A stretch of DNA of 64,000 nt from Ptiloglossa arizonensis (taxonomy: Eukaryota > Arthropoda > Insecta > Hymenoptera > Colletidae). How positions within the stretch are numbered: position 1 is the stretch's first letter; each line of letters starts with the position of its first letter. Below are positions 38,701-49,787 of the stretch, piece after piece. The translations under genes were made by a program, and so were the position numbers. Location of the stretch: positions 1 through 64,000 of the forward strand of contig NW_027478927.1 in the NCBI RefSeq assembly GCF_051014685.1, given 5' to 3'. The notes below the pieces were generated by a model. The model was not told where the DNA came from. It made no database searches and saw only the letters and a list, made by a program, of their open reading frames with translations.

Positions 38701-39720
38701 TCGGGCGAGTTTCTACTTTCAGACTCAGCAGGAATTTTTGGGTTTGGTCAATCCGTTCGCGAGATATGGGAGTTTGAAGCTAAGAAATGGTTGAGAAGAC
38801 AACAAATTTTTCGCACTTCTGCTGCTCCAAACGCTTAACCAGAATGGGCTAGGGAAAAAATACGCATACCGTTGTAATCGGGCGAGTTTCTACTTTCAGA
38901 CTCAGCAGGAATTTTTGCGTTTGGTCAATCCGTTCGCGAGATATGGGACTTTGAAGCTAAGAAATGGTTGAGAAGACAACAAATTTTTCGCAATTCTGCT
39001 GCTCCAAACGCTTAACCAGAATGGGCTAGGGAAAAAATACACATACCGTTGTATTCGGGCGAGTTTCTACTTTAACACGCAACAGGAATTTTTGGGTTAG
39101 GTCAATCCGTTCGCGAGATATGGCAAATTGAAGCCAAGAAATGGTTGATAAGGCAAAAAATTTTTCGCAATTCTGCTGCTCCAAACGCTTAACCAGAATG
39201 ACCTAGGGAAAAAATACACATACCGTTGTAATGGGGCGATTTTCTACTTTCAGGTGCAATAGGAATTTTTGGGTTAGGTCAATCCGTCGCGAGATATGGG
39301 AGTTTGAAACCAAGAAATGGTTGAGAAGGCAAAAAATTTTTCGCAATTCTGTTGCTCCAATCGCTTAACCAGAATGGCCTAGGGAAAAAATACACACACC
39401 GTTGTAATCGGGCGAGCTTCTACTTTCAGATGCAACAGGAATTTTTGGGTTAGGTCAATCCGTTCGCGAGATATGGGAGTTTGAAGCTAAGCAATGGTTG
39501 AGAAGACAACAAATTTTTCGCACTTCTGCTGCTCCAAACGCTTAGCCAGAATGGGCTAGGGAAAAAATACGCATTCCGTTGTAATCGGTCGAGTTTCTAC
39601 TTTCAGACTCAGCAGGAATTTTTGGGTTTGGTCAAACCGTTCGCGAGATATGGGACTTTGAAGCTAAGAAATGGTTGAGAAGACAACAAATTTTTCCCAA
39701 TTCTGCTGCTCCAAACGCTT
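35745..39720 (+). repeat. Mosaic satellite zone with ggtctaaggaga units
   Basis: About 22 monomers, no gene. From about 37,250 a new marker appears, ggtctaaggagaaa in place of ggcctagggaaaaa, always linked to gaagggaaaaaattt and preceding a gatgcagtagg block; I saw none to the left. A linked module (gcagattgaag with gataagg, then gtgcaatagg with cggtttgaa, then gcagtagg) recurs at 37.3, 38.1, 42.0, 46.9-47.5, 51.5-52.1, 59.3 and 63.4 kb. Units with cttttagaggcaac and gttaaagaaggcaaaaatttttt start near 36,055 and 37,825. Confidence 0.75.
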
Positions 39721-40200
39721 AACCAGAATGGGCTAGGGAAAAAATACACATACCGATGTAATCGGGCGAATTTCTACTTTCACACGCAACAGGAATTTTT
39801 GGGTTAGGTCAATCCGTTCCCTAGGTATGGCAGATTGAAGCCAAGAAATGGTTGATAAGGCAAAAAATTTTTCGCAATTCTGCTGCTCCAAACGCTTAAC
39901 CAGAATGGCCTAGGGAAAAAATACACATACCGTTGTAATCGGGCGAGTTTCTACTTTCAGATGCAACAGGAATTTTTGGGTTAGGTCAATCCGTTCGCGA
40001 GATATGGGAGTTTGAAGCCAAGAAATGGTTGAGAAGGCAAAAAATTTTTCGCAATTCTGCTGCTCCAAACGCTTAACCAGAATGGCCTAGGGAAAAAATA
40101 CACATACCGTTGTAATCGGGCGAGTTTCTACTTTCAGATGCAATAGGAATTTTTGGGTTATGTCAATCCGTTCGCGAGATATTGGAGTTTGAAGCCAAGA
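39000..40200 (+). repeat. Fifty-monomer-distant block, copy A
   Basis: Matches 47,844-49,044 at +8,844 bp (50 monomers), with shared gtattcggg/ctttaacacgcaac, gtaatggggcga, cttagccagaatggg with gcattccgttg, and ttccctaggtatgg. Left of 39,000 the offset changes to 9,196 (52 monomers), so two monomers were gained or lost between the copies. Several substitutions separate them, so this is an older duplication than the 4,598 bp one that later recopied the second block. Confidence 0.65.
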
Positions 40201-41220
40201 AATGGTTGAGAAGGCAAAACATTTTTCGCAATTCTGCTGCTCCAAACGCTTAACCAGAATGGCCTAGTGAAAAAATACGCATATCGTTGTAATCGGGCGA
40301 GTTTCTACTTTCAGATGCAACAGGAATTTTTGGGTTAGGTCAATCCGTTCGCGAGATATGGGAGTTTGAAGCTAAGAAATGGTTGAGAAGACAACAAATC
40401 TTTCGCACTTCTGCTGCTCCAAACGCTTAACCAGAATGGGCTAGGGAAAAAATACGCATACCGTTGTAATCGGGCTAGTTTCTACTTTGAGATGCAACAG
40501 GAAGTTTTGGGTTAGGTCAATCCGTTCGCGAGATATGGGAGTTTGAAGCCAAGAAATGGTAGAGAAGGCAAAAAATTTTTCACAATTCTGCTGCTCCAAA
40601 CGCTTAACCAGAATGGCCTAGGGAAAAAATACACATACCGTTGTAATCGGGCGAGTTTCTACTTTCAGGTGCAATAGGAATTTTTGGGTTAGGCCAATCC
40701 GTCGCGAGATATGGGAGTTTCAAACCAAGAAATGGTTGAGAAGGCAAAAAATTTTTCGCAATTCTGCTGCTCCAAACGTTTAACCAGAATGGCCTAGGGA
40801 AAAAATACACTTACCGTTGTAATCGGGCGAGTTTCTACTTTCAGATGCAACAGGAATTTTTGGGTTAGGTCAATACGTTCGCGAGATATGGGAGTTTGAA
40901 GCCAAGAAATGGTTGAGAAGGCAAAAAATGTTTCGCAATTCTGCTGCTCCAAACGCTTAACCAGATTGGCCTAGAGAGAAAATACACATACGGCTGTAAT
41001 CGGGCGAGTTTCTACTTTTAGAGGCAACAAGAATTTTTGGGTTAGGTCAATCCGTTCGCGAGATATGGGAGTTTGAAGCCAAGAAATGGTTAAAGAAGGC
41101 AAAAATTTTTTCGCAATTCTGCTGCTCCAAACGCTTAACCAGAATGGCCTAGGGAAAAAATACACATACCGTTGTAATCGGGCGAGTTTCTACTTTCAGA
41201 CGCAGCAGGAATTTTTGGGT
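39721..41220 (+). repeat. Twenty-monomer (3,537 bp) duplication, copy A
   Basis: Matches 43,258-44,757 at +3,537 bp, interrupted: from about 40,200 to 40,550 the offset is 3,360 (19 monomers). In copy B one monomer (corresponding to about 40,081-40,260) is missing and one gagatgcaac/gagaaaatac unit has been gained near 43,900-44,080. Shared markers are ttccctaggtatgg, gggctagtttctactttgag, gggttaggccaatccg and cttttagaggcaacaagaat. Confidence 0.75.
39817..39830 (+). repeat. First copy of the ttccctaggtatgg monomer variant
   Basis: The usual ttcgcgagatatgg is replaced by ttccctaggtatgg: three substitutions within six bases that destroy TCGCGA and make a second CCTAGG palindrome in the unit. 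About eleven copies follow, all right of 39.8 kb (near 43,354, 45,123, 46,185, 48,661, 50,783, 53,259, 55,381, 58,209, 60,508 and 62,276). All share the gcagattgaag context, so they descend from one founder. Confidence 0.85.
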
Positions 41221-43257
41221 TTGGTCAATCCGTTCGCGAGATATGGGACTTTGAAGCTAAGAAATGGTTGAGAAGACAACAAATTTTTCGCAATTCTGCT
41301 GCTCCAAACGCTTAACCAGAATGGGCTAGGGAAAAAATACGCATACCTTTGTAATCGGGCGAGTTTCTACTTTCAGACTCAGCAGGAATTTTTGGGTTTG
41401 GTCAATCCGTTCGCGAGATATGGGACTTTGAAGCTAAGAAATGGTTGAGAAGACAACAAATTTTTCGCAATTCTGCTGCTCCAAACGCTTAACCAGAATG
41501 GGCTAGGGAAAAAATACACATACCGTTGTAATCGGGCGAGTTTCTACATTCAGGCTCAGCAGGAATTTTTGGGTTTGGTCAATCCGTTCGCGAGATATGG
41601 GACTTTGAAGCTAAGAAATGGTTGAGAAGACAACAAATTTTTCGCAATTCTGCTGCTCCAAACGCTTAACCAGAATGGGCTAGGGAAAAAATACGCATAC
41701 CTTTGTAATCGGGCGAGTTTCTACTTTCAGACTCAGCAGGAATTTTTGGGTTTGGTCAATCCGTTCGCGAGATATGGGACTTTGAAGCTAAGAAATGGTT
41801 GAGAAGACAACAAATTTTTCGCAATTCTGCTGCTCCAAACGCTTAACCAGAATGGGCTAGGGAAAAAATACACATACCGTTGTAATCGGGCGAGTTTCTA
41901 ATTTCACACGCAACAGGAATTTTTGGGTTAGGTCAATCCGTTCGCGAGATATGGCAGATTGAAGCCAAGAAATGGTTGATAAGGCAAAAAATTTTTCGCA
42001 ATTCTGCTGCTCCAAACGCTTAACCAGAATGGCCTAGGGAAAAAATACACATACCGTTGTAATCGGGCGAGTTTCTACTTTCAGGTGCAATAGGAATTTT
42101 TGGGTTAGGTCAATCCGTTCGCGAGATATGGCGGTTTGAATCCAAGAAATGGTTGAGAAGGGAAAAAATTTTTCGCAATTCTGCTGCTCCAAACGCTTAA
42201 CCAGAATGGTCTAAGGAGAAAGTACACATACCGTTGTAATCGGGCGAGTTTCTACTTTCAGATGCAGTAGGAATTTTTGGGTTAGGTCAATCCGTCGCGA
42301 GATATGGGAGTTTGAAACCAAGAAATGGTTGAGAAGGCAAAAAATTTTTCGCAATTCTGTTGCTCCAAACGCTTAACCAGAATGGCCTAGGGAAAAAATA
42401 CACACACCGTTGTAATCGGGCGAGTTTCTACTTTCAGATGCAACAGGAATTTTTGGGTTAGGTCAATCCGTTTGCGAGATATGGGAGTTTGAAGCTAAGA
42501 AATGGTTGAGAAGACAACAAATTTTTCGCACTTCTGCTGCTCCAAACGCTTAACCAGAATGGGCTAGGGAAAAAATACGCATACCGTTGTAATCGGGCGA
42601 GTTTCTACTTTCAGGCTCAGCAGGAATTTTTGGGTTTGGTCAATCCGTTCGCGAGATATGGGACTTTGAAGCTAAGAAATGGTTGAGAAGACAACAAATT
42701 TTTCGCAATTCTGCTGCTCCAAACGCTTAACCAGAATGGGCTAGGGAAAAAATACACATACCGTTGTAATCGGGCGAGTTTCTACTTTCACACGCAACAG
42801 GAATTTTTGGGTTAGGTCAATCCGTTCGCGAGATATGGCAGATTGAAGCCAAGAAATGGTTGATAAGGCAAAAAATTTTTCGCAATTCTGCTGCTCCAAA
42901 CGCTTACCAGAATGGCCTAGGGAAAAAATACACATACCGTTGTAATCGGGCGAGTTTCTACTTTCAGGTGCAATAGGAATTTTTGGGTTAGGTCAATCCG
43001 TTCGCGAGATATGGCGGTTTGAATCCAAGAAATGGTTGAGAAGGGAAAAAATTTTTCGCAATTCTGCTGCTCCAAACGCTTAACCAGAATGGTCTAAGGA
43101 GAAAGTACACATACCGTTGTAATCGGGCGAGTTTCTACTTTCAGATGCAGTAGGAATTTTTGGGTTAGGTCAATCCGTCGCGAGATATGGGAGTTTGAAA
43201 CCAAGAAATGGTTGAGAAGGCAAAAAATTTTTCGCAATTCTGTTGCTCCAAACGCTT
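41221..43257 (+). repeat. Satellite segment between the 3,537 bp copies
   Basis: About 11.5 monomers, no gene. Two-monomer alternation of gactcagcagg/gggctaggg units with gcatacctttg (41,341 and 41,695) or gcataccgttg, then the gcagattgaag/cggtttgaa/gcagtagg module twice (41,900-42,300 and 42,780-43,180, about 885 bp apart). The interval 42,361-42,750 is copied again at 54,386-54,775, 68 monomers away. Confidence 0.7.
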
Positions 43258-44757
43258 AACCAGAATGGCCTAGGGAAAAAATACACATACCGATGTAATC
43301 GGGCGAGTTTCTACTTTCACACGCAACAGGAATTTTTGGGTTAGGTCAATCCGTTCCCTAGGTATGGCAGATTGAAGCCAAGAAATGGTTGATGAGGCAA
43401 AAAATTTTTCGCAATTCTGCTGCTCCAAACGCTTAACCAGAATGGCCTAGGGAAAAAATACACATACCGTTGTAATCGGGCGAGTTTCTACTTTCAGATG
43501 CAACAGGAATTTTTGGGTTAGGTCAATCCGTTCGCGAGATATGGGAGTTTGAAGCCAAGAAATGTTTGAGAAGGCAAAACATTTTTCGCAATTCTGCTGC
43601 TCCAAACGCTTAACCAGAATGGCCTAGTGAAAAAATACGCATATCGTTGTAATCGGGCGAGTTTCTACTTTCAGATGCAACAGGAATTTTTGGGTTAGGT
43701 CAATCCGTTCGCGAGATATGGGAGTTTGAAGCTAAGAAATGGTTGAGAAGACAACAAATTTTTCGCACTTCTGCTGCTCCAAACGCTTAACCAGAATGGG
43801 CTAGGGAAAAAATACGCATACCGTTGTAATCGGGCTAGTTTCTACTTTGAGATGCAACAGGAAGTTTTGGGTTAGGTCAATCCGTTCGCGAGATATGGGA
43901 GTTTGAAGCCAAGAAATGGTTGAGAAGGCAAAAAATGTTTCGCAATTCTGCTGCTCCAAACGCTTAACCAGAATGGCCTAGGGAGAAAATACACATACGG
44001 CTGTAATCGGGCGAGTTTCTACTTTCAGATGCAATAGGAATTTTTGGGTTAGGTCAATCCGTTCGCGAGATATGGGAGTTTGAAGCCAAGAAATGGTAGA
44101 GAAGGCAAAAAATTTTTCACAATTCTGCTGCTCCAAACGCTTAACCAGAATGGCCTAGGGAAAAAATACACATACCGTTGTAATCGGGCGAGTCTCTACT
44201 TTCAGGTGCAATAGGAATTTTTGGGTTAGGCCAATCCGTCGCGAGATATGGGAGTTTCAAACCAAGAAATGGTTGAGAAGGCAAAAAATTTTTCGCAATT
44301 CTGCTGCTCCAAACGCTTAACCAGAATGGCCTAGGGAAAAAATACACTTACCGTTGTAATCGGGCGAGTTTCTACTTTCAGATGCAACAGGAATTTTTGG
44401 GTTAGGTCAATACGTTCGCGAGATATGGGAGTTTGAAGCCAAGAAATGGTTGAGAAGGCAAAAAATGTTTCGCAATTCTGCTGCTCCAAACGCTTAACCA
44501 GATTGGCCTAGAGAGAAAATACACATACGGCTGTAATCGGGCGAGTTTCTACTTTTAGAGGCAACAAGAATTTTTGGGTTAGGTCAATCCATTCGCGAGA
44601 TATGGGAGTTTGAAGCCAAGAAATGGTTAAAGAAGGCAAAAATTTTTTCGCAATTCTGCTGCTCCAAACGCTTAACCAGAATGGCCTAGGGAAAAAATAC
44701 ACATACCGTTGTAATCGGGCGAGTTTCTACTTTCAGACGCAGCAGGAATTTTTGGGT
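43258..44757 (+). repeat. Twenty-monomer (3,537 bp) duplication, copy B
   Basis: Partner of 39,721-41,220. It carries aatgtttgagaaggc near 43,562 at the site where one monomer dropped out, and an intact extra unit near 43,900-44,080. The two single-monomer changes cancel, restoring the 3,537 offset on the right. Confidence 0.75.
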
Positions 44758-45581
44758 TTGGTCAATCCGTTCGCGAGATATGGCACTTTGAAGCTAAGAA
44801 ATGCTTGAGAAGGCAAAAAATTTTTCGCAATTCTGCTGCTCCAAACGATTAACTGGAATGGCCTAGGGAAAAAATACAATTACCGTTGTAATCGGGCGAG
44901 TTTCTACATTCAGATGCAATAGGAATTTTTGGGTTAGGTCAATCCGTCGCGAGATATGGGAGTTTGAAACCAAGAAATGGTTGAGAAGGCAAAAAATTTT
45001 TCGCAATTCTGTTGCTCCAAACGCTTAACCAGAATGGCCTAGGGAAAAAATACACACACCGTTGTAATCGGGCGAGTTTCTACTTTCAGATGCAACAGGA
45101 ATTTTTGGGTTAGGTCAATCCGTTCCCTAGGTATGGCAGATTGAAGCCAAGAAATGGTTGATAAGGCAAAAAATTTTTCGCAATTCTGCTGCTCCAAACG
45201 CTTAACCAGAATGGCCTAGGGAAAAAATACACATACCGTTGTAATCGGGCGAGTTTCTACTTTCAGATGCAACAGGAATTTTTGGGTTAGGTCAATCCGT
45301 TCGCGAGATATGGGAGTTTGAAGCCAAGAAATGGTTGAGAAGGCAAAAAATTTTTCGCAATTCTGCTGCTCCAAACGCTTAACCAGAATGGCCTAGGGAA
45401 AAAATACACATACCGTTGTAATCGGGCGAGTTTCTACTTTCAGATGCAATAGGAATTTTTGGGTTATGTCAATCCGTTCGCGAGATATGGGAGTTTGAAG
45501 CCAAGAAATGGTTGAGAAGGCAAAACATTTTTCGCAATTCTGCTGCTCCAAACGCTTAACCAGAATGGCCTAGTGAAAAAA
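44520..45581 (+). repeat. 1,062 bp six-monomer tandem HOR, copy A
   Basis: Directly followed by a copy at +1,062 bp (6 x 177). Shared variants: cttttagaggcaacaagaat with caatccattcgcgag, gttaaagaaggc, gatatggcactttg with aatgcttgagaagg, cgattaactggaatgg with tacaattaccg, and ttccctaggtatgg. No internal difference was noticed. Confidence 0.85.
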
Positions 45582-48500
45582 TACACATACGGCTGTAATC
45601 GGGCGAGTTTCTACTTTTAGAGGCAACAAGAATTTTTGGGTTAGGTCAATCCATTCGCGAGATATGGGAGTTTGAAGCCAAGAAATGGTTAAAGAAGGCA
45701 AAAATTTTTTCGCAATTCTGCTGCTCCAAACGCTTAACCAGAATGGCCTAGGGAAAAAATACACATACCGTTGTAATCGGGCGAGTTTCTACTTTCAGAC
45801 GCAGCAGGAATTTTTGGGTTTGGTCAATCCGTTCGCGAGATATGGCACTTTGAAGCTAAGAAATGCTTGAGAAGGCAAAAAATTTTTCGCAATTCTGCTG
45901 CTCCAAACGATTAACTGGAATGGCCTAGGGAAAAAATACAATTACCGTTGTAATCGGGCGAGTTTCTACATTCAGATGCAATAGGAATTTTTGGGTTAGG
46001 TCAATCCGTCGCGAGATATGGGAGTTTGAAACCAAGAAATGGTTGAGAAGGCAAAAAATTTTTCGCAATTCTGTTGCTCCAAACGCTTAACCAGAATGGC
46101 CTAGGGAAAAAATACACACACCGTTGTAATCGGGCGAGTTTCTACTTTCAGATGCAACAGGAATTTTTGGGTTAGGTCAATCCGTTCCCTAGGTATGGCA
46201 GATTGAAGCCAAGAAATGGTTGATAAGGCAAAAAATTTTTCGCAATTCTGCTGCTCCAAACGCTTAACCAGAATGGCCTAGGGAAAAAATACACATACCG
46301 TTGTAATCGGGCGAGTTTCTACTTTCAGATGCAACAGGAATTTTTGGGTTAGGTCAATCCGTTCGCGAGATATGGGAGTTTGAAGCCAAGAAATGGTTGA
46401 GAAGGCAAAAAATTTTTCGCAATTCTGCTGCTCCAAACGCTTAACCAGAATGGCCTAGGGAAAAAATACACATACCGTTGTAATCGGGCGAGTTTCTACT
46501 TTCAGATGCAATAGGAATTTTTGGGTTATGTCAATCCGTTCGCGAGATATGGGAGTTTGAAGCCAAGAAATGGTTGAGAAGGCAAAACATTTTTCGCAAT
46601 TCTGCTGCTCCAAACGCTTAACCAGAATCGCCTAGTGAAAAAATACACTTACCGTTGTAATCGGGCGAGTTTCTACTTTCAGATGCAACAGGAACTTTTG
46701 GGTTAGGTCAATCCGTTCGCGAGATATGGCGGTTTGAATCCAAGAAATGGTTGAGAAGGGAAAAAATTTTTCGCAATTCTGCTGCTCCAAACGCTTAACC
46801 AGAATGGTCTAAGGAGAAAGTACACATACCGTTGTAATCGGGCGAGTTTCTATTTTCAGATGCAGTAGGAATTTTTGGGTTAGGTCAATCCGTTCGCGAG
46901 ATATGGCAGATTGAAGCCAAGAAATGGTTGATAAGGCAAAAAATTTTTCGCAATTCTGCTGCTCCAAACGCTTAACCAGAATGGCCTAGGCAAAAATACA
47001 CATACCGTTGTAATCGGGCGAGTTTCTACTTTCAGGTGCAATAGGAATTTTTTTGGTTAGGTCAATCCGTTCGCGAGATATGGCGGTTTGAAGCCAAGAA
47101 ATGGTTGAGAAGGGAAACAATTTTTCGCAATTCTGCTGCTCCAAACGCTTAACCAGAATGGTCTAAGGAGAAAGTACACATACCGTTGTAATCGGGCGAG
47201 TTTCTATTTTCAGATGCAGTAGGAATTTTTGGGTTAGGTCAATCCGTTCGCGAGATATGGCAGATTGAAGCCAAGAAATGGTTGATAAGGCAAAAAATTT
47301 TTCGCAATTCTGCTGCTCCAAACGCTTAACCAGAATGGCCTAGGCAAAAATACACATACCGTTGTAATCGGGCGAGTTTCTACTTTCAGGTGCAATAGGA
47401 ATTTTTTGGTTAGGTCAATCCGTTTGCGAGATATGGCGGTTTGAAGCCAAGAAATGGTTGAGAAGGGAAAAAATTTTTCGCAATTCTGCTGCTCCAAACG
47501 CTTAACCAGAATGGTCTAAGGAGAAAATACACATACCGTTGTAATCGGGCGAGTTTCTACTTTCAGATGCAGTAGGAATTTTTGGGTTATGTCAATCCGT
47601 TCGCGAGATATGGGAGTTTGAAGCCAAGAAATGGTTGAGAAGGCAAAACATTTTTCGCAATTCTGCTGCTCCAAACGCTTAACCAGAATGGCGTAGTGAA
47701 TAAATACGCATATCGTTGTAATCGGGCGAGTTTCTACTTTCAGACGCAGCAGGAATTTTTGGGTTTGGTCAATCCGTTCGCGAGATATGGGAGTTTGAAG
47801 CTAAGAAGTGGTTGAGAAGACAACAAATTTTTCGCACTTCTGCTGCTCCAAACGCTTAACCAGAATGGGCTAGGGAGAAAATACACATACCGTTGTATTC
47901 GGGCGAGTTTCTACTTTAACACGCAACAGGAATTTTTGGGTTAGGTCAATCCGTTCGCGAGATATGGCAAATTGAAGCCAAGAAATGGTTGATAAGGCAA
48001 AAAATTTTTCGCAATTCTGCTGCTCCAAACGCTTAACCAGAATGACCTAGGGAAAAAATACACATACCGTTGTAATGGGGCGAGTTTCTACTTTCAGGTG
48101 CAATAGGAATTTTTGGGTTAGGTCAATCCGTCGCGAGATATGGGAGTTTGAAACCAAGAAATGGTTGAGAAGGCAAAAAATTTTTCGCAATTCTGTTGCT
48201 CCAAACGCTTAACCAGAATGGCCTAGGGAAAAAATACACACAACGTTGTAATCGGGCGAGTTTCTACTTTCAGATGCAACAGGAATTTTTGGGTTAGGTC
48301 AATCCGTTCGCGAGATATGGGAGTTTGAAGCTAAGAAATGGTTGAGAAGACAACAAATTTTTCGCACTTCTGCTGCTCCAAACGCTTAGCCAGAATGGGC
48401 TAGGGAAAAAATACGCATTCCGTTGTAATCGGGCGAGTTTCTACTTTCAGACTCAGCAGGAATTTTTGGGTTTGGTCAAACCGTTCGCGAGATATGGGAC

Positions 48501-49787
48501 TTTGAAGCTAAGAAATGGTTGAGAAGACAACAAATTTTTCCCAATTCTGCTGCTCCAAACGCTTAACCAGAATGGGCTAGGGAAAAAATACACATACCAA
48601 TGTAATCGGGCGAGTTTCTACTTTCACACGCAACAGGAATTTTTGGGTTAGGTCAATCCGTTCCCTAGGTATGGCAGATTGAAGCCAAGAAATGGTTGAT
48701 AAGGCAAAAAATTTTTCGCAATTCTGCTGCTCCAAACGCTTAACCAGAATGGCCTAGGGAAAAAATACACATACCGTTGTAATCGGGCGAGTTTCTACTT
48801 TCAGATGCAACAGGAATTTTTGGGTTAGGTCAATCCGTTCGCGAGATATGGGAGTTTGGAGCCAAGAAATGGTTGAGAAGGCAAAAAATTTTTCGCAATT
48901 CTGCTGCTCCAAACGCTTAACCAGAATGGCCTAGGGAAAAAATACACATACCGTTGTAATCGGGCGAGTTTCTACTTTCAGATGCAATAGGAATTTTTGG
49001 GTTATGTCAATCCGTTCGCGAGATATGGGAGTTTGAAGCCAAGAAATGGTTGAGAAGGCAAAAAATGTTTCGCAATTCTGCTGCTCCAAACGCTTAACCA
49101 GAATGGCCTAGGGAGAAAATACACATACGGCTGTAATCGGGCGAGTTTCTACTTTCAGATGCAATAGGAATTTTTGGGTTAGGTCAATCCGTTCGCGAGA
49201 TATGGGAGTTTGAAGCCAAGAAATGGTAGAGAAGGCAAAAAATTTTTCACAATTCTGCTGCTCCAAACGCTTAACCAGAATGGCCTAGGGAAAAAATACA
49301 CATACCGTTGTAATCGGGCGAGTTTCTACTTTCAGGTGCAATAGGAATTTTTGGGTTAGGCCAATCCGTCGCGAGATATGGGAGTTTCAAACCAAGAAAT
49401 GGTTGAGAAGGCAAAAAATTTTTCGCAATTCTGTTGCTCCAAACGCTTAACCAGAATGGCCTAGGGAAAAAATACACACACCGTTGTAATCGGGCGAGTT
49501 TCTACTTTCAGACGCAGCAGGAATTTTTGGGTTTGGTCAATCCGTTCGCGAGATATGGGACTTTGAAGCTAAGAAATGCTTGAGAAGGCAAAAAATTTAT
49601 CGCAATTCTGCTGCTCCAAACGATTAACTGGAATGGCCTAGGGAAAAAATACAATTACCGTTGTAATCGGGCGAGTTTCTACATTCAGATGCAATAGGAA
49701 TTTTTGGGTTAGGTCAATCCGTCGCGAGATATGGGAGTTTGAAACCAAGAAATGGTTGAGAAGGCAAAAAATTTTTCGCAATTCTGT
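45190..49787 (+). repeat. 4,598 bp twenty-six-monomer tandem HOR, copy A
   Basis: The longest tandem period in the window, repeated at +4,598 bp. I counted about six to eight single-base differences between copies (near 45,516, 46,629, 47,423, 47,874, 48,347 and 48,859), which is about 99.8% identity. The left edge is fixed by c at 45,189 against t at 49,787; the right edge by t at 49,832 against c at 54,430. It contains copy B of the 1,062 bp unit and the block homologous to 39.0-40.2 kb. Confidence 0.88.
45582..46645 (+). repeat. 1,062 bp six-monomer tandem HOR, copy B
   Basis: Partner of 44,520-45,581. A further copy of the left part of this unit is at 50,180-51,242 by way of the 4,598 bp duplication. 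Agreement ends near 46,628, where cagaatcgcc and tacacttacc replace cagaatggcc and tacacatacg. Confidence 0.85.
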
